A stretch of 64,000 nt of DNA. Origin: Luscinia megarhynchos (lineage: Eukaryota > Chordata > Aves > Passeriformes > Turdidae). Positions 24,701-36,470 of this stretch are shown one piece after another. Numbering within the stretch: position 1 is the first letter of the stretch; each line of letters begins with the position of its first letter. The stretch spans positions 11,089,385 through 11,153,384 of the forward strand of contig CM067576.1 in the NCBI GenBank assembly GCA_034336665.1. The letters run 5' to 3'. A program made the position numbers and the translations under genes. Below the pieces are notes generated by a model. It did not search any database. It was not told the DNA's origin and saw only the letters and a list, made by a program, of their open reading frames with translations.

Positions 24701-26764
24701 CAATTTTATTTATGCTGAAGGAGGTGTCCTGCAAAGGGCTGCATCACTAAACTTCCCTTGGGGCTGACTGAGGCCACTGGAGATGGGACAGACTCATCAA
24801 CCAGCTTATTTTTCATCAGTGCTATCAAAGCCAGCCTGTCAGCAAGGGCTGAACAAGGTTGGCCAGGCTTTTTGGTGCCTCCTACAATTTCAAATTCTGC
24901 CTTTGCCAGATGTGTAGGCTGTCATTAAAGGGGCTGTTTGGTGCTTAGGGAACTGCTGGGACTTGCGACCTTGCCTTGCCCAGCGCACGGGCACCTGGAG
25001 CAGGAGGGATGCCAAAGTGCTCCATTATATAATGCAGGTTTATATCTATATAAAAATGATAGCTGCAGGGAGCTGGGGCGAGTCTCCTGGTGGGAGTGCA
25101 AGAGCAGACACATGATGTGTGCTCAGGTTTCTCTCTCTTCACCAGTGGCCTCACGTGGGCTGTGCTGGTCAGCCCCAAGCCCGCAGCCAGATGTGCGTGA
25201 CTGTGGCTGTCGCATCTGGGATTGCTGTGGGGACAGAATGCAGATCACAGCCCATGACCTGCGTCACTGCCTGACCTTTCCTCCTGTAAACTCTGCAGAA
25301 GATGTTTATAAATGTATTTGCAATCTTTAGCTGGTAAGATCAGCTAAGAAAAATGTCACAAACAGGAAGGAATATCTGGTTCTTCAGTGTATTTATTTGC
25401 ACTGTGTAATTTGTCCAGGTGTATCTGTGAATGGTCTCCTGGCCTGAGAACCCCTAGATAGGTCTGCCTTCAGACGAGTCCTGAGAAGTTAATTGACACA
25501 GCATTCCAGAAGAAAGCTCCTTTCTTTTTGTGGTTTGCTATGAGAAGGATTTTTCTCAGCTTTAATATCTGCAGGGGGTAGTTACAAAAGCAGCTGTTCT
25601 GTCATTAAAGGAGGATGAAGGAGTCCTGTCTGACTGAGCAGCATACTCATTCTCCTCCATTAACTCTCTGCTGAGATCTACAGCTGAGCTGACCAAATGG
25701 TGTCAAAGTGGGGTGTTTTTGGGTGTATTCTCCTCTTCCCTTTTTGCAAAGTCTTATCAGCTCTTGGCTTCCAATGAAGAAGACAGAATACTAAAAGAGG
25801 AGACTGCTTTATGAAATGTCTAGACTTAATGAAAGCAGAGAGCACCAAGTCTCTCGTGGGAGAACCCCTTTCAGAAATATCTAGAGAAAGATGGTTAGAA
25901 TTAAATTTTATGGGGACATTTAAATTCTCTTGTGGAATACCACGCCAGAGATAAACCCATGTGAAGCTAAATAACACATTTGGTCTATTACCATGATCAA
26001 CAGTTGTAACAGTTCTTATTGCACTGTGTCTGTGGCCCAAGTCAAACCAGCCAAGAGCTGTACTGGAAATTCAAAATGGAAATTAAGCCTGACATTAGCT
26101 TCCTCTGGATATCACCATTAGCCAGGCTGCCCATAGCATCCAGCTTTGCAGTGAACTCCAATGTATTTTTGCAGGCCTTTGGGGGGGGTCTCACGGTTTC
26201 CTTTGAGGGATGAGGTATTTTAGGGATATGCTGGCACAAAGTGCTGCTGCTCAGCAGTGCTGTTTTCAGTCCCATCCAGAAAACAGCTGCTGGCTCTGAG
26301 GCTCTCCCCCCTTCCCGTGGTGGTACTGACACAAAGCAAAGCTCTGAGTTTTTAAGAAGTCATATGGTGGCTGCCCTGGTGTCCCTCTAATTGCTCCTGT
26401 CTGCAGAGAGGGAAATTCCCTGAAATACCACTTCTCAGGCCAGGGAGATCTCCTGCCATGTGCCCTGGGGAAAGTTCCCTCCAGCCCCGTTTCTGAGTCA
26501 CACCAGACTGGCCTGGCCTTCCACAGCCATCACCCACCTCCAGCACAGCCCTAGAGGAGCCACCACCCCAGGGACCTTGGTGTGGGTCCAGGACCTCCCC
26601 AGCCTGCCCCAAATGCCACGTCCCCACTCAGCAGTGGCTCACGAGAGCTGTGCCACCCTGAACCATCTGGCCAGCAGGATGGCCAGCCAAGTTTGTGGCC
26701 CATTAGCCTTTCTCTAGCTCAGAGGGACCAGACTGGGGAGGGCTGGTGCTGACCCGGGTCACTG
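21761..26764. other. Unannotated unique sequence
   Basis: G+C-rich frames at 21.8-22.2 kb overlap on both strands and match no family. A TATA-rich patch lies at about 25023-25060 and a G8 run at about 26180-26187. No exon or repeat is recognised. Confidence 0.4.
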
Positions 26765-27198
26765 CAGTGTAAGGAAGATACTAAACTCTTGGAGAGTATC
26801 CAAAGGAGGGCAGTGAGGATGGTGAAGGGTTTGGAGCTGTTTGAGAGGCGGCTGAGGAGGGCATTTGATCTGTTCAGCCTGGCAAGGGGAGACTGAGGGG
26901 ACACTTGGTTGCAGTCTACAATTTCCTTGTGAGGGGAAAGGAGAAACAGACACTGATCTCTTTTCCCTGGTGACCAGAGATAGGACCCGAGGCTGGAGCT
27001 GTGTCAGGAGAGTTGCATGTTGGATATCAGGGAAAGGTTCTTCCCCAGGGGCTGGCTGAGCATTGAGCAGGCTCCCCAGGGAATGGCCAGACAGCACTGT
27101 CAGGCACAGGGTGCGATTGTCGAGGAGTCCTGTGCAGGACCAGGAGTTGGATTTATTGATCCTTGTGGGCCCCTTCCAGGCCAGGATGTTCCATGACT
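26765..27198 (+). mobile_element. CR1 LINE fragment, sense, longest copy in the window
   Basis: It begins in the 'gagagtatccaaaggagggcagtgaggatggtgaagggtttggagctgtttgag' block and continues through 'ctgttcagcctggcaaggggag' and 'ttggatatcagggaaaggttcttcccc'. It then runs through 'gagcaggctccccagggaatgg', 'gtcctgtgcaggaccaggagttgg' and 'gatccttgtgggccccttcca', ending at the degraded tail 'gatgttccatgactg'. Its 3' sequence differs from the CR1 ends at 8.7 and 57.4 kb, so it belongs to a different subfamily. A 264-codon reverse frame crossing it is an artefact. Confidence 0.9.
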
Positions 27199-27362
27199 GC
27201 GCGGATGTCGCTCCCCACAGCAGGCAGGGCATGGTGGGGGCACCCATGGTGCAGGCTCCTTCTCTCTGGAGGGGGCTGCTTGAGTCCAGAGCCATGGCAT
27301 GCCTGTGGCAGGAAGCTGAGCCTGAAGCACAGGCTGTAGCTGGTGTGTAATTGCTCAGCCAG

Positions 27363-27465
27363 CCGAGCCTGGCCCCGGCAGAGATCCGGGATGAGCGCGG
27401 AGCCGCCTGTCTCCTTGCGGGATGGGCTGAGCGGCGCAGCGCCAGCACGGGGCGAGGTGTGTGAC
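27363..27465. promoter_or_regulatory. CpG-dense patch, possible small CpG island
   Basis: About a dozen CpG dinucleotides fall within roughly 100 bases, against a strongly CpG-poor background, and further CpGs follow to 27620. An ATG at 27391 (purine at -3) opens a frame with a potential GT donor at 27457-27458, so it could be a small first exon. The predicted N-terminus matches nothing I know. An A+T-rich block follows at 27.66 kb. Confidence 0.25.
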
Positions 27466-27654
27466 CCAGGCACCCAGCCTGGGACAGCTCCCTGCCCTCT
27501 GCTCCCCTCCTGGGCTCCCCGCAGCCCTGCCCCCCGAGCCTGGGCGTGCACACCGGGCAGGGACAGGCTCTGGAGCAAAGGCACCTTCCCTGACCTGAGC
27601 CAGCCCGGAGACACAGCTCGATCTGCTCCTGGCCAGAAAGGAGGGAGCAGTTGA

Positions 27655-27860
27655 GAAAATGAATACAGTATTTGCAAGGACTTCAGGAATTGTTCCCTTG
27701 TTAATAGAACTGCAATTTGTGGAAATATGATGGAGGGTGAAGGTCTGCAAATACTTAGAGGAATAATGAGCATTGTAAGCAACAAGCACCACAGGGGACT
27801 ATGAGAAATAGATTGTACCAGACAGGCCATTTCTGCATAATTACACAATTAGTGGACTGG
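27655..27860. promoter_or_regulatory. A+T-rich block with SOX and homeodomain-like sites (inference)
   Basis: The repeat-free stretch contains 'gaattgttcccttgttaatag' (paired SOX-like cores) near 27686-27706 and 'gcataattacacaattag' at 27836-27853 (two homeodomain-like cores). It lies directly beside the CpG-dense patch. It is a candidate regulatory element only. Confidence 0.2.
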
Positions 27861-29384
27861 GGAAGACAGCGGATAACCCTTCGCAGTGTGCTGTGGTGCG
27901 GCGCAGACCGTGCTGGAGACTGGAGCACCAATTAGCTGGAGTAGCTCACAAAATGTGGGAAGGCTGGATGGAGGGAGGAGCAGCCTGCAGAGCACTCGGA
28001 GAGAGGGGAGAGCTGCCCGGGCAGAATGGGCACTGCCCCGGCTGTGGAACGGGGTGGGGATAACAGGAGCAGGCGTGGGGAGCCCCCACGCTGGGGGCTC
28101 AAAAGGTGTGAAGCAAATGGGGGGAGAGAGAAGGAATAAGTGTTGGCAGGGAGGGCTCTGACAGCAAGCAGAAAAGGATGATTTTGGTAATAGTCCACAA
28201 GAACACAGCTCATACCTTTGGGCAACAGCAATTACAGGCAGAATTATGTAATGAGAAGGCGCTGTTTGGGAAGCAGTAATTTGGGGAGAGCCCTGGCTGT
28301 GTGAGCAGATCACAAGAGCTCAGTGGTGCTGAGCCCTGCGCTCCAGGCACCCCTGGGCAGAGGTGACACTCGGTGGCATCTCCCTGGGCCAGCTGTGGCC
28401 TCGGCTGTGCCACAGTGAACGAGGCAGAGGTGAACTGGCAGTGACCCAAAAAGACAGTGGTGAGGGGTGGGAGGCCTTCCTTCATTCTGGAGGAGCCAAA
28501 TACATGGGGTGGCTGTGAGGAGAGGGAGGGAATCAAAGCCTGGAGACAGCTCCTCTTGTGCTCCTCACACCTGCACAAGAGGCAGCATGTTGGGGAGGAC
28601 AAAAATAACAACAACTCGGATTTGCTGCTGCTTCTTCCCTACTGCAAAGTCAGAATTGTCCCCCCGGGCTGTTCTATCTCTGGATTAGAGGAGTTATGCA
28701 AAGAAAGTGCTCTCTGCACTGCCCTGATCCTAAGGCAGCCTGGAGCAAGGCACAGGTTTGCCCTCTTCACTCCTGGTGGGACAGAGGCTGCCTGTGATCC
28801 ATGCAGGCTGATCTCGCCTGCCTGAGTAGCTGGTGCTGTCAATTCAGGCTTTTTCATACTGAATTATTGCTGGGAATCACCAGGGACTCCCCTCTCCACC
28901 TCCTTCCCCACACACGCTGGAGGAATTCCCTGTGCAGTTTGTTTTCTGTGCTGACATCACCTGGCTTCCCTGGTTCCTACCCAGGGAGAGAATGTCTGTT
29001 CCCACGGCTGCCTGAGCTCCCCTTTCCCTTCTCCCATGGGCAGAGACAGCAGCAGATGCTTTTCCCTGCCCATGGCTCTCCCTGGAGCATGAGGAGCAGG
29101 GCTGGAAGCTGTGGCCCTGCTCTGCTGCTGTCCCCTGGCCACCCAAAGCAAGAAGTGTCACAGACAGGCAGGGTGTCAGTGCCAGCAGAGCCTGTCTGGG
29201 GGGAGCACAGTGCACAGTGCTGATGGGGAGGGGATGGGAACACCTTCCCTGAACAGGGCCTTGGATGTCTCGTGCTCTGTGCCTGGAAAGGATAAAGTTA
29301 ATTTTCTTCACAGTGGCTCACAGTTGCCATGTTTCAGCTTTTTGATCAAAACAACACCAATAACACACTGAGATTCTAACTTTT
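27861..29384. other. Unannotated unique sequence
   Basis: This is a G+C-rich stretch with many short overlapping frames. No gene or repeat is recognised. Confidence 0.4.
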
Positions 29385-29741
29385 GTTAGAGTAGATTTGG
29401 GGCCATGCAGATGACCTGACCACAGAGATATTCCACACCATGCAACATCCTGCTTGGCAGTAAATGGGTTAACCCTCTGCTTGGGAGCTGGCTGGGCATC
29501 CTGTGCTCATAGAAGGGAATGAGTGATTGCCTTTGCATCACTTTTTTGTTTTGTTTTGTTTTCTTCTCTTCTACTCATCCTTCACTTATAAAACTGTTGT
29601 TATTATTGTTATTTTTATCCTGACCCCCAATTTTCTTGCTTTTGTTCTTCCTTTTCTCTTAGCTCATCCCACTGGGGGTGGGAAGGAGTGAGCCAGCATC
29701 TCTGTGATGCTTAGCTGCCCACTGGGGTTAACCCACAGCAT
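29385..29741 (+). mobile_element. Solo LTR of an avian endogenous retrovirus (5'-truncated)
   Basis: Blocks typical of avian ERV LTRs occur in order. They are 'agatattccacaccatgcaacatcctgct' near 29427-29453, a TTTTG-rich stretch (29545-29567), 'cttataaaactgttgttattattgttatttttatcctgacccccaattttct', 'cttttgttcttcc', 'tctcttagctcatcccactgggggtggg', 'gagtgagccagc' and 'tgatgcttagctgcccactggggttaaccca'. That is the known R-U5 end of such LTRs. No gag, pol or env sequence flanks it, so it is a solo LTR. Its 5' edge is uncertain. It runs in + orientation. Confidence 0.82.
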
Positions 29742-32700
29742 CTCCTCCATGGATTCAAATGCAGCACATCCAATTACTCTGCTGCTTCAGGCACATTTTC
29801 ACCAGGCAAACACAACACAGAACAACACGTGCCCTGCATAATGTACTTGTCCATCTGATCGTGCTCTCCACCCACGACATTGCAGTGAGTGATGCTGTAT
29901 CTGCTTTTCTTGGTCTTTTAAGGTCCTGGAAGAGGTTTCTGGGAAAGAACCTTCATTTGTGTAGAGATACAATCTCTAATTGTTTTTTTAATCATTTCTC
30001 TAAGGCAGAGCTCAGGTGTTCTGGTCGATATCCTTGCAGAGGGTTTCCAAGATGCTGGTGTGTCACTGGTAGGACCTTGCAGCTGCACTCTCTGGGGCTT
30101 GCACAGAACCAGGAGCAGGCTGGACCCATGGTGAGGTGAGCCCTTCCTTTATGGACCCTCACGAGATCTTACACACCTGGGATCTCTTACATGCAGCCTT
30201 TTGCCCAAGTTCAGTCTCTGGAAACCCCAAGAACAGCTTCTGACCATTTTTGCCCCGTGTGGTCTCAGTTCCTCCTGTCCAACCTTTTCCCTGTCCAAAT
30301 TATTTTCTGAACGGGGAAACTAACACAAAAGATGTGTCTTTTCTGTCCTTGGCTGCGTGGCTGTGGTTTTGGATGCATTTTGTCTTGCAGACATCCCGTG
30401 GGGCTGGGCAGCAGCCCCTGGGTGTGGGTGTGAGGAAATGAGGGACGTGCGGGGGCAGGGAGGGGTGGTGCTGGCTCAGAGTGGCTGCAGGGAAGCAGAA
30501 CCTCCTCCAGAGCTCTGCACGGGTCTGGCACAGTGCTCAGCCACTCTTTGATCCACTCAGATAAGCAGCTGAGGTGTCACAGTGCCCCTCACACGGGCTC
30601 AGCCTCCACTCCCACTCCTCCAGCTCCAGACTGACCCTGCCAGCAGGCAAAGGCTGAGCTGGAGAGGCTTCATGCTATCCTTTAAATATAAACATTCCTA
30701 AAAGCAACTTTCCCATTTCTTTGTGGGAGGCTATAACCTGCTGGGGCCTTCAGCACTTTAGCAGAGTTGCCTCTAAAGAAAAAGAGACCATAAGAATTCA
30801 TGGAATTTCCTACAAAACTTCCTAGCCTGTTCTGGCCCGACCTAGTTGAGAGGCTTAGGATGGAGGTGTGAATGGAGGATGCCCTGTTCATTGATTTCAT
30901 GTGGAAATTGCTGTTGTTTGCAGGGGCAAGAGGAGGAAATAATGAGGAATTGTTAGAGGAAATGGCAGATGTCTCTTGCTAGGATGTTAAACATCCACGA
31001 GGATTTCAGAGGTGCTGAGGGCTGCAGTGGAGGGGTCAGCAAGGAGCTGAATTCTGCTTCTAAGGTCTTTGGGCTGGCTCATGGCACAGACACAGTAACT
31101 TAACTGGAGCTGTCCCAGAGTGATGAGTGAGTTTGTGCCACTTCACATCAGGGCTCTTCTGAGCAGCCTCAGAAGCTCACTTTGTGAGATGGAAAGGGCA
31201 GATCTGTGATTTAAAGCCCCTCACTGTAACCCATCAGCTGAGCCTGCTCACACACAAGTCCTGGGTGCTGCCCTTCCAAAGCAAGGATGGAGCTCAGCAT
31301 GGACTGTGTGTCACAGTGATGGGCCAGGAGCACCCACAGCCACGAGGAGTGACTGACCTGGCAGCTGTGGGAGGCACCCAGGCATCAAAGGGCACCTGTG
31401 TGACAAAAGGCACCCCCACAGTGCCCATCTTCTCCAGCAGTGGTGTAGCCTCACTTCTCACCCCCATGGAACAGCTGCAAAGAGGGACTGGGATTTCTCT
31501 AAGCTGGCTGACTCTGCTGACATCACAGTCCAAGAGATGGGCTTGCTGAATGTGTCAGCAGTGGGTTGAGGACACCTTCAGGAGGTGCTTCCCTGTCTTT
31601 CTGCCTGCTTTCAGAATTAAATTCAGCTGGACTTCAATAAGCTTTGTTAAAAGGTGTTTACTTTTGTGAGCAAAACCATGTATGGTTGCAAGACATAACA
31701 GCTCTGTGATAAATCCTGTCAGGATGAGGATTTGGTTCCTTAAGGATGAAAAGGAAAGAGAGAATGTGAAATATCCTGCTTGGGCTGGCTGTGTCAGGTC
31801 TCTATCAAGCATCCACAAGACTTGTCCCATTTCAGAGCTGTGTGTGCACGTGCAGTGGGTGTGAGGCTGGATTTGGGAAAATGCAGATGGGAAACAGAAT
31901 GGCAAAATGCCATTTCTGCAACTCAGGGATATCAGGCAATGCTGGAGTGGAGCTTAATTGTCCTTCTTGGGCAGATAAATAGCTGTGCTTGTTGAGTGGT
32001 TTTTCTCTTTTCCTTCATGGCAACAGAAGATGTGGCAGCAAGAGCTGCAAAAAGAAGAACGGTATTTTTAGCTTAAAAGTACCTTTCCCAGCTTGTCAGT
32101 GCCAGCATACAAAGCTACTGCACAGCTTGTGTTGAGCTGGTGGTCCAGCAAGTGCCAGTACCTTGGCTTCTGGCAGGAGATACTTGTGAGGGGATAACCC
32201 CCAGGGTCTCAAGCAGTGGCATGAGGGCTTTGCTGTGGGTTTGCTTCAGAAAACTGCAGGTGGGACTCTGCTTGTCAGGAGCCTCAGCTTTGCTGCTTTC
32301 ACGATGCCTTTTTGCCAAGTCTGCTGTGCCTTGTAGGAACAGGGTCCTCGAGAAATGGTGTCCAGCAGAATGCACTGATAAGCCAAAGGGATGCTGACAG
32401 GTACAGTCCTACTGGGCCTTCCTTTATTCCACATCTCCAGAAATAACGTGCAAGTATTTCTGGCTACCTCCAATTTTGGGTTGACTCCACCTTGCAGCAG
32501 GAGCTGGCAGTTCCAGGAGAGTCCATGGAATGTGACACACAGGTTCCCCAGAAGCTGGTGGCCACCTCCTGGTGATGCCAGTGAAGGCAGAGTTAAGCCA
32601 ACAGTGGCAGGCTGTGAGAATGCCACGGTTTGAAATGGGTCACTGTGCTCCAAGGATTGCTGCTGTAATGCAGCCCCAGACGCATGTGGAGCCTGCGCGC

Positions 32701-33169
32701 CTGACTCCTGAAAATGGGATCTGCAGGACTGCAGGGCGTGCTCTCTGCCTTTCAGCTGAATCAAGGAGCACAGATGGCTCAGTCTTGTATCGATCCCCAT
32801 CAGGCCGGGAGGTGTTGCATTAATTTCTCTCCAGAGCAAAGCTGGCTGTTTTCCCTGGAGAGCACGCTGAGCCTCCCGCCCTCCCAGAGCAGAACCCAGA
32901 GCGCGAGCAGAGCGTCGCTCTTCTCCGCCCGTTCTCCACCCAGCTCATCTGGCATCTTTGTTTGAAGAAGCACTTCCACACCAGCTGATGGCAATGGATG
33001 CTATGTAGGGGATGAGGTAGGGAGGTTCTCTTTTGCCTGATCTCTGTTCTGATTTCCAGGGGATTATAAAGGGTCCCAACTTGTTGGGTTTGCATATAGG
33101 CAAGGGTAAAGATTCTCTGCCTGGTAAACTCGCCCTGCTGCTCACAATGCTGGATTTTGTGCAAGAATT
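29742..33169. other. Unannotated unique sequence
   Basis: No gene is recognised. Small CpG clusters lie near 32690-32705 and 32900-32935. An A+T-richer stretch at 31.58-31.77 kb may be conserved but has no diagnostic feature. Confidence 0.4.
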
Positions 33170-33385
33170 ATCTGTGCTTAAGGTATGGCTCAGCCTCTTA
33201 CATAATTACATCCCTCCTCTCCTCCAAGCCTAAAGCTGTACAGGAATTATAAAGACTGAAAAACCCATGTGTTGATGGTGGTTTAGGTTATAACTCTCCA
33301 CGAGACTGTTTAAAGCCATAAACATTAAAAGCTGTTTTAGAATGAAATATTAAGTGACTTGTGAGAGCACAGCCATTAAAATATG
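33170..33385. promoter_or_regulatory. Possible conserved non-coding block (inference)
   Basis: This A+T-rich, repeat-free stretch has 'ttacataattaca' (33199-33211), a HOX/CDX-like CCATAAA core in 'aaagccataaac' (33312-33323), and 'gaatgaaatattaagtgac'. A regulatory role is inferred from texture and motifs only. Confidence 0.15.
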
Positions 33386-34989
33386 CTCTGACCACCAGAT
33401 GAGGCACCTGGGACACCAAGCTGGAATCCACTTGCCATTGGAAGGTTTAATTGTGTCAGTGCAGCCACAGGAGGACTGAAGTAGTGAGCTGAATGTGGCT
33501 CCTGTGAGTGAGGGGGCTGTTGGGATTGTTGGGAGAGAGCCTATTCCATACAATCCATGATAAATCTGGATCTGGAGGGGCAGGTCCCTACCCTGGGACA
33601 GGGGCCAGCCCTCTGGATAAGGTATCACAATGTACAAGATGTTCACCTGCCAAGGCAGCATTTAATCTGCATGTAATAGTCCTCACCTGTCACAGGTGAG
33701 ACTGGGACTGAGCCAAGATACAAAAATAGCCATGTTGGTTGTTGCTGGTGCTGTTTCTTCCCATCACAAATCCCAAACTGCTTGGGATGGTGGGGCCAAG
33801 CCATACCCTGACACTTCTTAGACTTAGATTTTAATTTTCTGATGCTGAAGCTGAGCTGTGCACAGCTTCACCCTCTGAGCACGGTTCAGCAGTAGGGAAG
33901 CTTTGATTATTCATACATTTGGAAAAAGAGGGGGAAGAAAAGGCAGGGCATCATCTTAGCTGCACTTATTACCTCTGTTAAACACGAGGACTTTGGAAAG
34001 ATGATCCCAAGAACACACAGATTTTGTGTCTTTAACAGGAATGGGGGCAAATTTGCTGGAGTGGAGGAGGAGTTATAGTTTATCTTCAGAAATGGTGGGG
34101 ACCTTAAAAATAAGGTCCTCATGTGAAGAAATTTGTGGGAAAAGCTATTTCAGGATGAAAATATAATTGCAAAAGAAAAGAAAGGGGGCAGGAAAATGTG
34201 GTTTTTATGGCACACATCCATTCAGAATGCATGTGATGGCAAGGCAGTTATCCCTAGGAGCAAAACATCCGAGTGCCTCAAAATCTGGCAGATTTAACAC
34301 CAAAACCAAGAGTACTGGGTTTGGGCCTCATTTTGCCTGGTAAATGCTGTGTTTATGGATTTAGGTGGCTCTGTTAATCCCTCGGGGTTGGCCTGGGGAC
34401 AGTGCCCATGGTGGGTTTCCATTCACACAAGATACGAGATGGGAGCTCTAATCATACAGGTACAAAACACTCCTGAGGATCTCAAGGAACTGTTTTCCCA
34501 AGGCTGAGGAAAACTGGGCTGGGTGTTAAAACATTCTCAACAAAATGAGTAGAACTGGGAGCTCTTTGAGCAGAGGCCAGGAAAGCTGAGATTTCAGAGT
34601 CACGAATATGGACAAGGTTTAGCCCAGAGATGTCCTATCTTGGTAGAACTGAAAGCCAAAACTGGAAGCAATAGGAAGATAAACAAATTTAGTGAAGAGG
34701 AAAATAGGTAGCAATCCATGTACAGCTGGAATTATTATGTGTAGACAGCAAGCCTAAAGACATCTGGAAGGAAATCACCTATCAAGTAGAGCTCGAGTCC
34801 AGAATTACAGGACTTTACAAACATATTAGCTAAGAGAAATATGGTAATGAGCCAAAGAGTGGAGTAATCCTGTGGAAATCATCATTCATAATGACCCAGA
34901 AGACACTAACTGGTCTGTAACCCCTACTACCTTGCTTTTGGAAAAGAAACAGGATAATGGACTACTGCTGTCCTGTGACAAGGAAATAT
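33386..34989. other. Unannotated sequence, partly purine-rich
   Basis: It holds an inverted E-box pair at 33682-33700. From about 34.56 to 34.98 kb the sequence is A-rich and looks like old, unidentifiable repeat material. No gene is recognised. Confidence 0.4.
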
Positions 34990-35356
34990 GGAGGGTCTGG
35001 AGAAGAGGAGGCTTCAGGGAGGCCTTATGGCAGCCTTGAGGTACCTAAAGGTGCTTACAGGAGAGCTGGAGAGGGACTTTTCACAAGGGCACAGAGTGAG
35101 AGGATAAGGGGAATGGCCATAAGCTGAAACAGGGTAGGTTTAGATTAGATATTAGGAAGAAATTCTTCCCTGGGAGGGTGGTCAGGCCCAGGCACAGGGT
35201 GCCCAGAGAAGCTGTGACTGATCCATCCCTGGAAGTGCCCAAGGCCAGGTTGAACAGGGCTTGGAGCAACCTGGGATAGTGGAAGGTCCCTGCCCATGGC
35301 ACGGGGTGGAATGACAAAATCTTCAAGGTCCTTTCCACCCACAACCATTCTATGGC
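34990..35356 (+). mobile_element. CR1 LINE 3' end, sense
   Basis: The match is extended and clear: 'ctggagaagaggaggcttcagggaggccttatggcagcc', 'gtacctaaaggtgcttacaggagagctggagagggacttttcacaagggca', 'ttagatattaggaagaaattcttccctg', 'aagctgtgactgatccatccctggaag', 'gggatagtggaaggtccctgcccatgg' and the terminal 'aaccattctatgg'. It is one of the least diverged copies in the window. Confidence 0.95.
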
Positions 35357-36139
35357 TAAAACAATGTGTATCAGTCTCCAGCTCCAAATCAGCCAGGCAG
35401 GGAGCTTTTATGTCGTAGTTCAGAGCAGGTGCTCAGGTGCTCAGGTGTTCACATCTCAGCTTCTCGTTAGGCTGTGCCCCAGTGCTCAGTGGGATGATGT
35501 CCTGTGCTCTAAGTGCAAGGGGAGTGTTGGAAGGTCTCCTTTGCCCCTCACATACAGGTGAAGGAGTGTTTGACTAACACACACCAGAAAACCAGTGCTG
35601 GCAGGTCACTGCTCCATGAGGTGTTTCTGTGAGATCATCATCACCAGCAACCTGGAGGTGAAAATGCTCATAAAATCAGCAAGAGAGACAGAGACTGGTG
35701 AGGTTTCAAGGGTCACTGGGAAGAAGCTAGAGAGGGTACAGGGTACTTGGTGTGGCTTGGCACACTGGCCCCTTGAAAACAAAATGAAGCTTCACCACAG
35801 AGACTGAGGCTGTGAAAGAGCAAAATAATTCCTCTTGCTGACTCCATCTGGCAGAGCAGGGACCTGATAGGATCTGCAGTAGAAACACAGAAGGGACAGA
35901 TTTTCCATGTGAAGCCCAGTGCCTGGGAGAGCACTTGGGAGTTAAAAGGCTGGGAATGGGTGGCAGTAGGGATTTTGCCTCTGTATTTTCCTCTGTCCAC
36001 AAGAGACAATGGAATAGTGCCTGGTTTTTGTGTTCTTAGCTTAAGTAGGATATTGCAAAATGGGATAGCCACAGATATGATCCTGAGCTGGAGAAAATGC
36101 CATACAGCAAGGAATGGGGAAAAAAAAACAACAACAAAA
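35357..36139. other. Unannotated unique sequence
   Basis: A short triplicated motif ('gtgctcaggtgctcaggtgttca') lies at about 35428-35451, and an A-rich run at 36120-36140 abuts the ancient LINE relic. No gene is recognised. Confidence 0.4.
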
Positions 36140-36375
36140 ACTCAATCTGTTTAGCTTATCAAAAAAGAAAATTGAGGTATAACTTGATTACAGAGTGTAA
36201 GTACTTCCATGGGAGAAAATACCAGTTGCTGAAGGGCTTTTTAATCTAGAGGAGAAAACAAGAGTAAGAAACAATGGCTGGACAGTGAAGCCAGATACTT
36301 CACTTCAGAGCAGGCAGACATTGTTAACAATGAGGGTGATTAACCACGGGGAGAGGATCCCAAGGGGGCTGATAG
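36140..36375 (+). mobile_element. Ancient LINE relic (CR1/L3-like), sense
   Basis: The order 'ctgtttagcttatcaaaaaagaaaattgag', 'cttgattacagagtgtaagtac', 'ggctttttaatctagaggagaaaa', 'aatggctgg' and 'aacaatgagggtgattaacca' matches the 3' region of an old amniote CR1/L3-type LINE as I recall it. The same blocks recur at 60.7 kb, which supports a dispersed family. The copy is strongly diverged with small deletions. Confidence 0.6.
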
Positions 36376-36389
36376 CTGGTTCAGGGCTC

Positions 36390-36470
36390 CACGTCCACGC
36401 CCCGGGCGGGAGCGCGTCTCTGGAGGACACGCTTTGCTCACCAGCGCGGAGTGCGTTTGATCCACGGGTA
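36390..36470. promoter_or_regulatory. CpG-dense patch upstream of the candidate exon
   Basis: About eleven CpGs lie within roughly 80 bases ('cacgtccacgccccgggcgg', 'gagcgcgtc', 'agcgcggagtgcg'), right after the ancient LINE relic and about 0.9 kb upstream of the candidate first coding exon. It could be a small CpG island or a G+C-rich repeat remnant. Confidence 0.2.

Noticed and set aside
26759..27553. 264-codon reverse-strand frame
   Set aside because: Most of it is the antisense of a sense-oriented CR1 LINE plus the CpG-rich patch. There is no protein family similarity.
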